Below, in pieces: positions 41,397-51,191 of a stretch of 64,000 nt of DNA. Below the pieces are notes generated by a model. It had not been told where the DNA came from and did not search any database. It saw only the letters and a program-made list of their open reading frames with translations. Source of the DNA: Gemmatimonadaceae bacterium. GTDB taxonomy: Bacteria; Gemmatimonadota; Gemmatimonadetes; Gemmatimonadales; Gemmatimonadaceae. Location of the stretch: the NCBI GenBank assembly GCA_016720905.1, contig JADKJT010000034.1:124001-188000 (forward strand), written 5' to 3'. Every line of letters begins with the position of its first letter. Within the stretch, counting starts at the first letter, position 1. A program made the position numbers and the translations under genes.

Positions 41397-44300
41397 TCAT
41401 CGCTCGCCCACCAGCGCGAGCATCCGCTCGCGCGCCGAGCGCACGCCCGGCTGCAACGCCGGGTCAGCCTTGTCCCACAGATCCAGGAACGCCGCATAGC
41501 GGTCGCGGGCCAACTGCTTCTTCCCTTGTTGCGCGTACAGTTCGCCAAGACGGAACAGTGCGCGCGGTATGACGGCGGGACGCCAATTCTGGAAACCCGA
41601 ACCGTACACGGGCGGCAGCAGCGCGCGTTCGTAGGCGACGATGGCCGAGTCGACCAATCCGAGTTTCTCGAAGGTTTTGCCGACGAGGTCGCCGGTGCAT
41701 CCCATGCAGCTTTCCGCGCCGGCGCGCGCGAGCGGAAGCGCATCGCGAAAGCGTCCTTCGGCTAGCGCGAGCTGGGCCAGTGCGCGTTCCATCGAGGAGT
41801 CATCCTTGCGCCACAGCTCCGGCATGGACTTCTCGTATTGGGCGATTACGCGACGCGCCTCAGGCAATTGTCCCAACCCCGCGCGCAACCGCACAACATT
41901 CCCCCACGGACGGCTGGCGAGTGGCAAGCTGTCGAAGTTCGTCGCGGCCAGTGCTGCGTCCATTTGTGCGCGCGCTGCCGCCGTGTCACCTCGCAGCTGA
42001 AGGTCAATCCACACTTCCCAAAGCTGTTCGCGAAGTGCGGTGCCTGGATTCCGCTGGTCCATTTGCGCCTGACGCAACGCGCGTGTGCTGGCTTGACCGG
42101 CAGCGACCTGTCCGCGAAGCCAGAACACTTCGGCCTGATACAGATGTCCCCAGTACCGATAACCGGCGTTGCTCGATCGCGAGAGTGAGTCACCCATCGC
42201 GATGGCAACGTCGAACTTGTTGGTGGCAGCGGCCAGGAAGTATCCCGCTTGCCAACGCTGCGGCGACGTCGGATATCGCTCCGCCAACCGTACCAGTGTG
42301 CGTTCGGCGGCAGTGAATTTCCCCTGCGGAATTTGCGAGGTGACCAGGTTGTAGTACGAGCTCGCCGATGCCGTGCCCGCGTCAACGATAGCGGACAGCG
42401 CCTGTTCCGATTCGGCAAACCGGCCGAGCGCGCGCAGGTACAGCCCCAGGCCATTGTGGGCCGCCATGTCGTCGGGCCATGACGCCACGATGCGCCGGTA
42501 GCATTCCACGGCGCTTTCGAGATCGCCTGACGTGCTCGCGTAGAGTGCCTCGGCAAGCAGGGCTTCGTGCGCGGGCAGACGATCCTTGAATCGAAAAATG
42601 CGTTCCACTGCGTCCAGCCGCTGCGTCGGATCGCCACGCAGGTTGTTCAGGTCTGAATACAGGCCGCGCCAAGCCATGGCAAACGTGGAATCCAGCGACA
42701 CCGCCTGGCGGAACAGTGGCAGGCGATCAATCTCTTCTCCCGCGCGCTGGCTGCGAATCGCCCGGGAATAGAGCTGCAGTGCCTCGAGCGACGACGTGGA
42801 CACCTGTTCGAGCGCCGGTGTGGCGCGAATGCTCTGCAGCGATTCGCCGATCTCTTCGCGCAGGGTGCGCGAGAGCTTGGCAACGGCAGGGATGATCTCA
42901 CTCGCGGTCTTGGCGGTGGTGCGTGTCGCAAACAACGTGGTGCCTTGTGCGTCGAGCACGCGCGCCGACAACGCAAAACCGCTGGCGAACGGCGCCACAT
43001 CACCAGCCACCACCACCTTCACATTCTCACGGGCGGCCAATTCGGTGGCGACCTCCGGAACGAGACGCGTCTTGACGTCACGCTTCATGCGTGTCAGTCC
43101 GTCGCGAATCTCGGCGGGCGGTATGAGCCGCACGACCTTCGACTGCGAGAGGTCGATCGTCAGCGCCTCGGTGAGCGCCGCGCCCAGGAGCGTGTCGGGT
43201 GTGGTGTTCCCGAAGTCCGCGACGAGGATGCGATCACGTTCGTTCAGCGTGCCCGCCGACAGCAGTGTCGCGAACGGTCCAATGCCTGCCGCGCGGAGTC
43301 CGATGAATGCGCCGGCGGCCGCACCAAGTCCCAGGATCGACACGAGTCCGGCGGTGATCAGGCCGCGTGACGACGAGGCATGGGCCACGAGCGAGGAACC
43401 TGCGCCGACGCGCTTGCGCGTGATGCGCAGGGCCAACGGCACGCACAGCAACACCACGGCGATGGCCGCGACCACCACCCAGTCGGGGAGTCCGAGGGAT
43501 TGCCGAATTCCCCAGGCCGCGGCCAGCATGAGCAGCATGCCGCCAACGGGCGCGGCCAGCGACGCCATGTCGCGTGTCGGCGCTGCGGTGGTTGCCGACG
43601 TCATGTACGGCGTCGCCGATGACAGCATGCCACTCGACATCGACAGCCGATCGAGCACCGGCAACAAATCCGCGGCATTCTGCACGCGATCTTCCGGACG
43701 TTTGGCCAGCAGGCGCAGCACCAGATCGTCGAATGCCTCGGGCACCGTCGAACGTGTCACTCGCAGCGATTCCGGTGCACGTGTCATGTGGGCCGCAATC
43801 AGCGCCTGCGCGGTGGGCGCCACGAACGGTGGCTGACCGGCCAGCATCTCGTACGCCATGACCCCCAGCGCATACAAGTCCGCGCGATGATCCACATGCG
43901 GGTCGGCCATCGCCTGCTCGGGCGCCATGTACACCGGTGTACCCAACGCCATTCCCGCCGACGTGAGGCCGCCTTCCGGGCCAGGATCGCCGACCCCAAG
44001 GGCCTTGGCGACACCGAAGTCGGTCACCAGTGCGTGTCCGCTCGACAGCAACACGTTGTCCGGCTTGATGTCCCGATGCACCACGCCGTGCGCATGCGCA
44101 TAGCTCAGCGCATCGGCCACTTCACGCACCAGGCGCGCGGTTTCTTCCACCGGCATCGCGACATCGCGCTGCAACCGCGCCCGCAGCGATTCGCCCTTGA
44201 TGAAGGGCATGATGTAGTACAGCAGGTCGCCCGTCGTTCCCGAACTCAACACCGGCACGATGTGCGGATGCTGCAGTTTGGCCACCATTTGCATTTCCCG

Positions 44301-44510
44301 GCGGAACCGGTCAGTGCTGACCCCAACCGCCAAGTTGGGCGGCAGCACCTTGATTACCACCTCGCGATCGAGGGCGACTTCGACGGCGAGAAACACCTGC
44401 GACATGCCTCCGCCGCCCAGTTCGCGGACTATGCGATAGTGCGGATCGAGCGTGCGTTCGAGGGCGTTGGCGAGATCGGACACGAGTGTGGCGAGGTTGA
44501 GGACGGCCAA
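41397..44510 (-). CDS. Ser/Thr protein kinase with TolB-like and TPR domains
   Basis: A 1037-aa membrane kinase. The kinase domain is at residues 24-290: glycine loop ELGGGGMSQV, catalytic loop HGVVHRDIKPDN, DFG in VTDFGVAKA and APE in YMAPEQAM. Two to three membrane helices follow around 325-420. A TolB/FlgO-like domain (RDRILVADFGNTTPDTLLGA) comes next, then at least six TPRs to the end. The kinase therefore faces the cytoplasm, with a large sensor or scaffold on the other side. It lies 100 bases after the ADOP permease gene on the same strand. Confidence 0.93.
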   Translation of the reverse strand: MAVLNLATLVSDLANALERTLDPHYRIVRELGGGGMSQVFLAVEVALDREVVIKVLPPNLAVGVSTDRFRREMQMVAKLQHPHIVPVLSSGTTGDLLYYIMPFIKGESLRARLQRDVAMPVEETARLVREVADALSYAHAHGVVHRDIKPDNVLLSSGHALVTDFGVAKALGVGDPGPEGGLTSAGMALGTPVYMAPEQAMADPHVDHRADLYALGVMAYEMLAGQPPFVAPTAQALIAAHMTRAPESLRVTRSTVPEAFDDLVLRLLAKRPEDRVQNAADLLPVLDRLSMSSGMLSSATPYMTSATTAAPTRDMASLAAPVGGMLLMLAAAWGIRQSLGLPDWVVVAAIAVVLLCVPLALRITRKRVGAGSSLVAHASSSRGLITAGLVSILGLGAAAGAFIGLRAAGIGPFATLLSAGTLNERDRILVADFGNTTPDTLLGAALTEALTIDLSQSKVVRLIPPAEIRDGLTRMKRDVKTRLVPEVATELAARENVKVVVAGDVAPFASGFALSARVLDAQGTTLFATRTTAKTASEIIPAVAKLSRTLREEIGESLQSIRATPALEQVSTSSLEALQLYSRAIRSQRAGEEIDRLPLFRQAVSLDSTFAMAWRGLYSDLNNLRGDPTQRLDAVERIFRFKDRLPAHEALLAEALYASTSGDLESAVECYRRIVASWPDDMAAHNGLGLYLRALGRFAESEQALSAIVDAGTASASSYYNLVTSQIPQGKFTAAERTLVRLAERYPTSPQRWQAGYFLAAATNKFDVAIAMGDSLSRSSNAGYRYWGHLYQAEVFWLRGQVAAGQASTRALRQAQMDQRNPGTALREQLWEVWIDLQLRGDTAAARAQMDAALAATNFDSLPLASRPWGNVVRLRAGLGQLPEARRVIAQYEKSMPELWRKDDSSMERALAQLALAEGRFRDALPLARAGAESCMGCTGDLVGKTFEKLGLVDSAIVAYERALLPPVYGSGFQNWRPAVIPRALFRLGELYAQQGKKQLARDRYAAFLDLWDKADPALQPGVRSARERMLALVGER

Positions 44511-44610
44511 GTATGGAGCCTGAGCGCGCTCGCCGCCATTGCGCTTGATGTCGGTTGCCGAGCTCTATCAAGTAGTCAGGCGCCTCGCCGAAGGTCTCGG
44601 CTTGAACGTC

Positions 44611-47046
44611 TCAGTTCGCCCGCAACGCGTCGCTCGGATCAATCCGACTCGCGCGCGCTGCCGGCACCCAGCACGCCACCAACCCGATCGTCGCCATGGT
44701 CACCGCGACCACCACCAACGTGAATGGATCGCGCGACGGCACGCCGAACAGCAGGCCCTCGATGAAGCGCGACAGCGCCAGCGAACCCGCCACACCGACG
44801 GCAAGTCCGAGCCCCACCAGCAGGCCGCCTTCCGCCAGGATCATCGCCGTCACCCGTCGCGGAGCGGCACCAAGCGCCATCCGGATACCGATCTCGTTCG
44901 TGCGCGCACTCACGTTGAACGCCAGCACGGCGGCGATCCCGATTGATGCGATCACCAACGCGAGAACACCGAATCCACCCAGCAGCAGCGCGTTGAGCCG
45001 ACGCGGCCCGACGCTTTCGTCGCGCACCGCTTCCAGCGATAAGACATTCTTGACCAGTTGATCGGGTGCGACTGATCGCACGATGGCCCGCGCCGCCGTG
45101 GACAATCCTGTGGGGTCGACCGCGGTCCGCATCACCAACCCGCCCGGAGGGAATTCGGCCTGCGCCACCGGAAGGAACGACACGGCCAACGGCTTCGCAT
45201 CGAGTCCGCCGTCCTTTGTATCGTTCACGACGCCGACGACGGTGCGCCAATCGCCGGAGACACCAATGAAGCGCAGTACATCACCGGTCCACGCGACGCG
45301 ACGACCAATCGCATTGTCGGTTGGAAACAGGCGATCGGCCAGCGTCTTGTTCAGGATCACCACCTTCTCGGCGGATGGACGGTCTGCTACGGTGAAGTCG
45401 CGGCCCTTGAGCAACGGAATACCGGCCGCGCGAAAGTAGCCTGGATCGGCCGTGCGATATTCCGCCGACGGGTTCGGACCGTTGTCGAGCGTGCGCGCCT
45501 CAGCCTTCATCTCAAGGAGAATCTGGCTCGCGCGCAGCGGCACGGTGGATCCAACGCCAACCACCTCGACACCCGGCAGCGTCGACAGCTGACGCTGCAT
45601 TTCGTCGTAGCGCTGGCCAGCCTTGGCGAAGTCGGTGGCGGCCGTGAAGTCAAACGGCACTTCCATCGTGAGCACGTTCTTCGGATTGAGCCCGGGATCG
45701 ACCGCTGCGAGACGCTGCATGGATCGCACCAGCAGTCCCGCGCCAGACAACAGCACGACCGACACGGCCACCTGCGTGATCACGAGCGCCTGTTGCAACC
45801 GCTTGCGACGCCCACTGCCACTCGTCTTGACACTACCAGCGGCCAAGCCGGCACCCAACGCATGCTCGGCACCAACCCGCGGCGCAAACGACAACAGCAG
45901 CGCGATGAGCACGGCAAGGAGCGCGGTAAACGCCAGCACCATCCAATCGACGTGGATTTCATCGGCGCGTGGGGAGAATCGCGCGACGAACCGTGACAAC
46001 GTGCCGACACCGGCAATGGCCACGAGCAGACCAAGCACGGCGCCACCGCCGGCAAGCACGAGATTCTCCACCAGCAACAGCTTTCGCAGCCGCGACGCGC
46101 CGGCGCCCAAGGCCGCGCGCACCGTCATTTCGTGTTCGCGACGCACACCACGCATCAGTGTCAGGTTCGCCACATTGGCGCACGCGATGACCAGCACGAG
46201 CGCCGCCACGCCCATCAGCATCCACAACATGAGCCGCGCATCGCGCCCCAGTATCTCCTTGAACGGTGTCAGCTCGACCGTGTATCCCCACGTCTTCTCG
46301 TATGCCTCCGGATACTGCGCATTTCGACGCTGGGTGATCCCCGCGATCTCCTGCCGTGCCTGTTCGACCGTCGCGCCGGGCGCGAGTCGCGCGATCATCT
46401 CCGTCATCCGGTGCGTCCGCCCCTGCACCATCATCGCGCTCACATGATGCTCACTGATCGACATGTTCATCAACGCATCGATCCGACCGGGGAAGAACGG
46501 CGCCGGTTCGAGCACGCCAATCACTTCGACCGAGCGCTTGCTGATGCGCATCGACTTGCCGACGATCTTCGGGTCGCCGGAGAAATGGGTCAACCAATAG
46601 GCATGCCCGAGCATAATCACCGGCGCTGCCCCAGCTCCGTCGTCGGTGGGCGCGAACGCGCGGCCCATGATCGGCTTGAGCCCCATCACACTCAGATAAT
46701 TGCCCGTCACCAGTCCGACATCGATTTGCGAGGCCTGAGTATCCTCAAGCAATGTCAGCCCCAGCGGCGAGTATTCGGCGATCTGTTGCATCGTGCGCGA
46801 CTGCTCGCGGAAGTCGTTGATTTCCGGCACGGAGAACGCCACGCTGTTCTGTCCCTGATTGACCGTGTGATGGCGCAGGTACATGAGCCGATCGCCATCG
46901 GCGTGCGGCAGCGGCTTCAGGAAAACAGCACGGACCGCCGAGAAGATGGCGGTGTTGGCGCCGATGCCAAGGCCCAAGGTGAGCACAACCGCCGTCGCGA
47001 ATCCTTTGGCGCGCGACAGCGAGCGGAAGACGTAGCGCAGGTTCAC
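44611..47046 (-). CDS. ADOP-type (MacB/FtsX-like) ABC permease
   Basis: An 811-aa membrane protein with two FtsX permease halves and two MacB-like periplasmic domains. Near the start are LRYVFRSLSRAKGFATAVVL and GLGIGANTAIFSAV; halves two and three share MTVRAALGAGASRLRKLLL and IGIRMALGAAPRRVTAMIL. No ATPase is encoded here, as usual for these permeases, which take one from elsewhere. The GTG start overlaps the stop of the M28 peptidase gene (GTGA), so translation is coupled. Probable substrates are peptides or antimicrobials. Upstream PadR control, usual for this family, is not seen at this copy. Confidence 0.93.
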   Translation of the reverse strand: MNLRYVFRSLSRAKGFATAVVLTLGLGIGANTAIFSAVRAVFLKPLPHADGDRLMYLRHHTVNQGQNSVAFSVPEINDFREQSRTMQQIAEYSPLGLTLLEDTQASQIDVGLVTGNYLSVMGLKPIMGRAFAPTDDGAGAAPVIMLGHAYWLTHFSGDPKIVGKSMRISKRSVEVIGVLEPAPFFPGRIDALMNMSISEHHVSAMMVQGRTHRMTEMIARLAPGATVEQARQEIAGITQRRNAQYPEAYEKTWGYTVELTPFKEILGRDARLMLWMLMGVAALVLVIACANVANLTLMRGVRREHEMTVRAALGAGASRLRKLLLVENLVLAGGGAVLGLLVAIAGVGTLSRFVARFSPRADEIHVDWMVLAFTALLAVLIALLLSFAPRVGAEHALGAGLAAGSVKTSGSGRRKRLQQALVITQVAVSVVLLSGAGLLVRSMQRLAAVDPGLNPKNVLTMEVPFDFTAATDFAKAGQRYDEMQRQLSTLPGVEVVGVGSTVPLRASQILLEMKAEARTLDNGPNPSAEYRTADPGYFRAAGIPLLKGRDFTVADRPSAEKVVILNKTLADRLFPTDNAIGRRVAWTGDVLRFIGVSGDWRTVVGVVNDTKDGGLDAKPLAVSFLPVAQAEFPPGGLVMRTAVDPTGLSTAARAIVRSVAPDQLVKNVLSLEAVRDESVGPRRLNALLLGGFGVLALVIASIGIAAVLAFNVSARTNEIGIRMALGAAPRRVTAMILAEGGLLVGLGLAVGVAGSLALSRFIEGLLFGVPSRDPFTLVVVAVTMATIGLVACWVPAARASRIDPSDALRAN

Positions 47047-48410
47047 CGCGGCAACCCCTGCTCCAGATCGGCCGCGATGTACGCCATGATGGCCATCACC
47101 GCCACACATCGCTGCACCTCAGCCCGATCCAGCTTGTCCGGCGTATCCCCATCGGTGTGATGGAACCAGAAGTACTTCGATCCGTCCACGTTGAGACCCA
47201 TGCCCGGCACGCCGGTGGCCATGATGGGCCCGATGTCGGCGCCGCCGCCTGAGGCTTCGATCTTGCCCGCGCCAATGGGCGCCAGCAGTCCACCTATGGC
47301 TTCGACAATCGCGCGCGCTGCGGGCGATCCCGTGAAGCCGAAACCAAGTGGCGAAAACACACCACCATCCGACTCGATGGCCAACTGGTGAATCTCTTTC
47401 TGGTGCGCGTCGCGATACGCCGCGCCACCACGTCCGCCGTTCTCCTCGTTGGTCCATCCCACCACGCGAATGGTGCGACGCGGAGTGAGGCCGAGTTTCT
47501 TGAGCAGGCGTATCGCTTCCCATGCCACCACCACACCGCCGGCGTCGTCCATCGCGCCCTGGCCCACGTCCCATGAATCGATGTGACCGCCCATTACCAC
47601 AATCTCTTCGGGCTTCTCGCGGCCCTTCAACTCGCCCATCACGTTGTGGCTTTGCGCGTCGGGGAGCGTCTGTGCGCTCATCTTGAGCGTGACCGTGACC
47701 TTCTCTCCGCGATTGATCATGCGACGCATCATCATCGCGTCTTCCATGGTCACGCTGGCATGCGGTATTCGCTGCACGGTGGAGTCGTAACTCATGTTGC
47801 CCGTGTGCGGCGTGCGAATGCCGTACGGCCCCGCACTGCGCGCCAGTGATGCCACGGCGCCGGCCTTGGCCGCCGCAATCGCACCCAACCGGCGGAACGA
47901 ACCGTTGTAGCCATAGTCGCGCCACTCAGCGTCGTACAACACAATCTTTCCTTTCGCTTCGCTGGCCCGTGTGGTGAGCTCCTCGAAACTCGCCACCACC
48001 ATCACCTCGGCAGTGATGCCAGTCGGTGGTGTGGCAATGCTTCCGCCCAGGCCCAGCATGGGCAGCAACTGACGTCGTGGGGACACGAGTTCCAGTGACT
48101 CCGCGCCGCGTACCCAGTGCGGCACCATCACCGGGTCGCGTCGCACGTTGTCCAGACCGTCCTTGGTCATGGTAGCGGCGGTCCAGCTGATGGCCTGCTC
48201 CAGCGCCACCGATCCGGACAACCGATGACCAAAGCGATCGGTGAGCTCGGCGATACGATTCCACGCACCGGCGGAGTCAGCCTGCGCCGCGGCGATGATG
48301 CGATTGGCGATCGCGGCGTACTTGGCGGGAATGGCGTCGGGGGCCTGCGCAGAAAGCGGGGCGGAGAGCGCCAACAGAGACAAGGCGGAGAGTACGGCGG
48401 AGCGGGCCAT
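47043..48410 (-). CDS. Secreted M28-family metallopeptidase (carboxypeptidase Q-like)
   Basis: A 455-aa exported zinc peptidase (signal MARSAVLSALSLLALSA, cleaved near PLSAQ). A PA-like insert lies around 130-240. The di-zinc site is HIDSWD, the bridging Asp in MDDAGGV, NEENGG with catalytic Glu, ESDGGVF and FHHTDGD. It removes amino acids from peptides in the periplasm. It overlaps the ADOP permease gene by GTGA. The peptidase, permease and kinase genes make one minus-strand unit. ATG 48410 is preferred to an in-frame TTG 12 bases upstream. Confidence 0.93.
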   Translation of the reverse strand: MARSAVLSALSLLALSAPLSAQAPDAIPAKYAAIANRIIAAAQADSAGAWNRIAELTDRFGHRLSGSVALEQAISWTAATMTKDGLDNVRRDPVMVPHWVRGAESLELVSPRRQLLPMLGLGGSIATPPTGITAEVMVVASFEELTTRASEAKGKIVLYDAEWRDYGYNGSFRRLGAIAAAKAGAVASLARSAGPYGIRTPHTGNMSYDSTVQRIPHASVTMEDAMMMRRMINRGEKVTVTLKMSAQTLPDAQSHNVMGELKGREKPEEIVVMGGHIDSWDVGQGAMDDAGGVVVAWEAIRLLKKLGLTPRRTIRVVGWTNEENGGRGGAAYRDAHQKEIHQLAIESDGGVFSPLGFGFTGSPAARAIVEAIGGLLAPIGAGKIEASGGGADIGPIMATGVPGMGLNVDGSKYFWFHHTDGDTPDKLDRAEVQRCVAVMAIMAYIAADLEQGLPR

Positions 48411-48559
48411 CGATTGATCCAATATTGGGGGGAGACTGCGATGACAATAATCTTCGCTCGGCGCACCGTGAACGCCAACGCGCCACCCGTTCTGACCGTA
48501 CCTTTGTACGATAGCGTCCCATCCCCGCCGTACCCTTCCGCCAGCCCGCCACGCCCCCC

Positions 48560-49213
48560 GTGAACCCGCTCCAGACCCGCGGCCTTGCCGCGCTCGCCCT
48601 CCTCGTCCCTCTGGCCCTCGGTTGTTCGGCTGAGAAGAAACCCACCGCCGACACCACGGCCACTGCGAACAGCATGGCCGGAATGGCCGGCATGTCAGGC
48701 ATGGACGCGCCCGTCACCATCCCCAAGGGCGCCATTTTTACCGCTGCCGACGTGCACTTCATGCAGGGCATGATTGCCCATCACGCGCAGGCCATCTTCA
48801 TGTCACGCCTGGCGGCGTCGCACGGGGCCAACCCGCGCCTGCTGCGTTTCGCCAACAAGATTGACCAGTCGCAGATGGCGGAGATCAAGCTCATGCAGGA
48901 CTGGCTCGTGGCAAACGGGCAGACGGCGCCCGACACGTCGTCGTATCATCACGTGATGATGGCGGGCATGTTGACGGCGGAACAGATCAAGACGCTGGAA
49001 GCGGCGAACGGTGCGCAGTTCGATAAGCACTTTCTCACCATGATGATCCAGCATCACGAAGGCGCGCTCAAGATGGTGGCCGACCTCAATGCCTCGCCTG
49101 GTGCGGCACAGGATATCGACGTGTCTGTGTTTTCGAATGATGTGTTTACCGTGCAGACCGCCGAGATCGGATTGATGCGCCAGATGCTTGAACAAGCGCC
49201 CGCCACACCCTGA
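48560..49213 (+). CDS. DUF305 lipoprotein
   Basis: A 217-aa lipoprotein (GTG start, lipobox LVPLALGCSA) with a Met-rich linker (MAGMAGMSGMDAP). It has two DUF305 ferritin-like halves: FMQGMIAHHAQAIFM and FLTMMIQHHEGALKM. The family binds metal, with evidence for copper in some relatives, and may serve in copper handling or storage in the periplasm. It is divergent from the M28 operon and precedes the LVIVD gene by 56 bases. Confidence 0.9.
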   Translation: MNPLQTRGLAALALLVPLALGCSAEKKPTADTTATANSMAGMAGMSGMDAPVTIPKGAIFTAADVHFMQGMIAHHAQAIFMSRLAASHGANPRLLRFANKIDQSQMAEIKLMQDWLVANGQTAPDTSSYHHVMMAGMLTAEQIKTLEAANGAQFDKHFLTMMIQHHEGALKMVADLNASPGAAQDIDVSVFSNDVFTVQTAEIGLMRQMLEQAPATP

Positions 49214-49269
49214 AGTTTCCCGAAGCGTTTCCCGACGCTGCTGTGAGCCCTTTACCGGAGTTGACCCTG

Positions 49270-51093
49270 ATGGGACATGTTCGCAGGATGTGCGCCTTCG
49301 CGGCGCTTTCATGGACGGTGGCGTCGGTGCTTGGCGCACAGACGTATCCCACCGGCAAGGACGCGCGCAATGGACTGAAGTCCGGCGTGCTGGACGCCGG
49401 TATGGCGGCGGAAGGCATGAAACTCGTGTCGTTCACACCGAAGTCGGCCGAGTTTGACACGACGCGCGGACTGACGTTTGTGAATTCGGATCTGGCGTTT
49501 CGCGGCAACTATGTGTATCAGGGCAACTTTGCCGGCTTCTCCATTTGGGACGTGAGCAACCCGGCCAAACCGGTGAAGGCGGCGGCGGTGTCATGCATTA
49601 CGTCACAGGGCGACCCGTCTATTTACGGCAACCTGCTGTTCATTTCGGCGGAAGGCGGCGGCAATCGCAACGACTGTGGCAAGGGTGGTGTAAAGGACCC
49701 CAAAGACCACATGGCGGGCGTGCGCATTTTCGACGTGTCCGATCCGCGCAATCCGAAGCTGGTGAAGAACGTGCAGACGTGCAAAGGCTCGCACACGCAC
49801 ACCATCGTTCCCAGTCCGAAGGACAAGGGCGTCATTTATTTGTATGTGTCGGGCAGTCAGGGCACGCGTCCGGAAACGGAAATGGCCGGCTGCAAGTCGG
49901 GCACCGATGCAGCGGATACCACGAACTCGTTGTATCGACTGGATGTGATCAAGGTGCCGTTGGCCAGTCCTGAAAAGTCGGAAGTGGTGACGGGTGCGCG
50001 TATCTTTACCGGCATGGAGCCCGCGCCGCGTCGCGCAGGTGCCGGCGCTGGTCGTGGTGGTCGTGGTGCTGATCCTGCCGCCGGACCGCCGCCAGCGCCT
50101 ACGGGTCCGCGCAATTGTCATGACGTGTCGGTGTATCCGGAAAAGCATCTGCTGGCCGGCGCGTGCGGCAGTTACGGCATCCTGGTGGACATTTCGAATC
50201 CGGAAAAGCCGATTCGCTTGGACGCGGTCGCCGACACGAACTTCTCGCTGTGGCATACGGCCGTGTTCAGCAACGACGGCAGCAAGGTGGTGTTCACCGA
50301 CGAGTGGGGCGGTGGCACTTCACCCAATTGTCAGGCGGGAAACATGCTGGAGATGGGCGGCAACACCACGCTCACCATCACCAAGGCGAAGAAGATGAAG
50401 CAGGGCGCGTACTTCAAGATTCCCACGGCGCAAACCGCGCAGGAAAACTGCGTGTCGCACAATGGCGCACTCGTACCGGTGCCGGGCCGCGACATCATGG
50501 TGCAGGGTTGGTATCAGGGGGGCGTGGACGTCATCGACTTCACCGATCCCAACAAGCCGTTTGAACTGGCCTTCTTCGATCGCGGCCCTATTGATGCGCC
50601 GCCGATGGTGGATGCTGGTCCGCCGGGCGCGGCAGGCACGGCGGCGCCACCGGCTCGCGGCACCATTGGCGGGTCGTGGGGCGCGTACTACTACAACGGC
50701 ATGATCTACTCGTCGGAACTGGCACGCGGCATGGATATCCTCGAGCTCACGCCCAGCGACAAGCTGTCAGCCAACGAGATTGCGGCCGCGAAGTTGATCA
50801 AGCTGGACCAGTTTAATCCACAGAGTCAGCCGAAAATCGTGTGGCCGGCGGCGTTCCCGGTGGTGCGGTCGTATCTCGATCAGCTGGTCCGCAACAATGG
50901 ATTGGCAGCAGCGCGTACCAGCGCCATTGGCAGTGCGTTGGACGCGGCCGAGGCACAGTCTGGTGCGGCGCGGCGTGCAAGCTTGACCAAGTTGGCGGCG
51001 GCCGTGACGAAGGACGCGGCCGGCGCCAAGGATGCGGCCCGGGTGACGACGATGGCGGCGGCGATCAAGGCGCTCGCGGCGGCGTCGAAGTAG
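49270..51093 (+). CDS. LVIVD-repeat beta-propeller protein
   Basis: A 607-aa secreted protein (signal FAALSWTVASVLGAQ). It contains repeated LVIVD-type blades: FSIWDVSNPAKPVKAA, VRIFDVSDPRNPKLVKN, GILVDISNPEKPIRLD and VDVIDFTDPNKPFELA. Paired cysteines and a Gly/Pro linker (RRAGAGAGRGGRGAD) lie between blades. The last 90 residues are an Ala-rich helical domain. The start is supported by GGAG about 10 bases upstream; an ATG nine codons earlier is less likely. The function of LVIVD proteins is unknown; binding of a protein or ligand is expected. Confidence 0.88.
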   Translation: MGHVRRMCAFAALSWTVASVLGAQTYPTGKDARNGLKSGVLDAGMAAEGMKLVSFTPKSAEFDTTRGLTFVNSDLAFRGNYVYQGNFAGFSIWDVSNPAKPVKAAAVSCITSQGDPSIYGNLLFISAEGGGNRNDCGKGGVKDPKDHMAGVRIFDVSDPRNPKLVKNVQTCKGSHTHTIVPSPKDKGVIYLYVSGSQGTRPETEMAGCKSGTDAADTTNSLYRLDVIKVPLASPEKSEVVTGARIFTGMEPAPRRAGAGAGRGGRGADPAAGPPPAPTGPRNCHDVSVYPEKHLLAGACGSYGILVDISNPEKPIRLDAVADTNFSLWHTAVFSNDGSKVVFTDEWGGGTSPNCQAGNMLEMGGNTTLTITKAKKMKQGAYFKIPTAQTAQENCVSHNGALVPVPGRDIMVQGWYQGGVDVIDFTDPNKPFELAFFDRGPIDAPPMVDAGPPGAAGTAAPPARGTIGGSWGAYYYNGMIYSSELARGMDILELTPSDKLSANEIAAAKLIKLDQFNPQSQPKIVWPAAFPVVRSYLDQLVRNNGLAAARTSAIGSALDAAEAQSGAARRASLTKLAAAVTKDAAGAKDAARVTTMAAAIKALAAASK

Positions 51094-51130
51094 GGGTACG
51101 GCCAGCGTTTTCGGCCACACGGCACAGGCG

Positions 51131-51162
51131 AAAGGCCCACATCAATTGGTGTGGGCCTTTTG
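51131..51162. terminator. Bidirectional rho-independent terminator
   Basis: A perfect 11-bp stem AAAGGCCCACA / TGTGGGCCTTT with an 8-base loop, followed by TT on the plus strand and A-rich on the left, which gives a U-run on the minus strand. It lies between the LVIVD gene and the convergent kinase gene and should stop both. It is the clearest terminator in the window. Confidence 0.9.
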
Positions 51163-51191
51163 TGCGTCATGGGTGTTGGGCGCTTGAGCGT

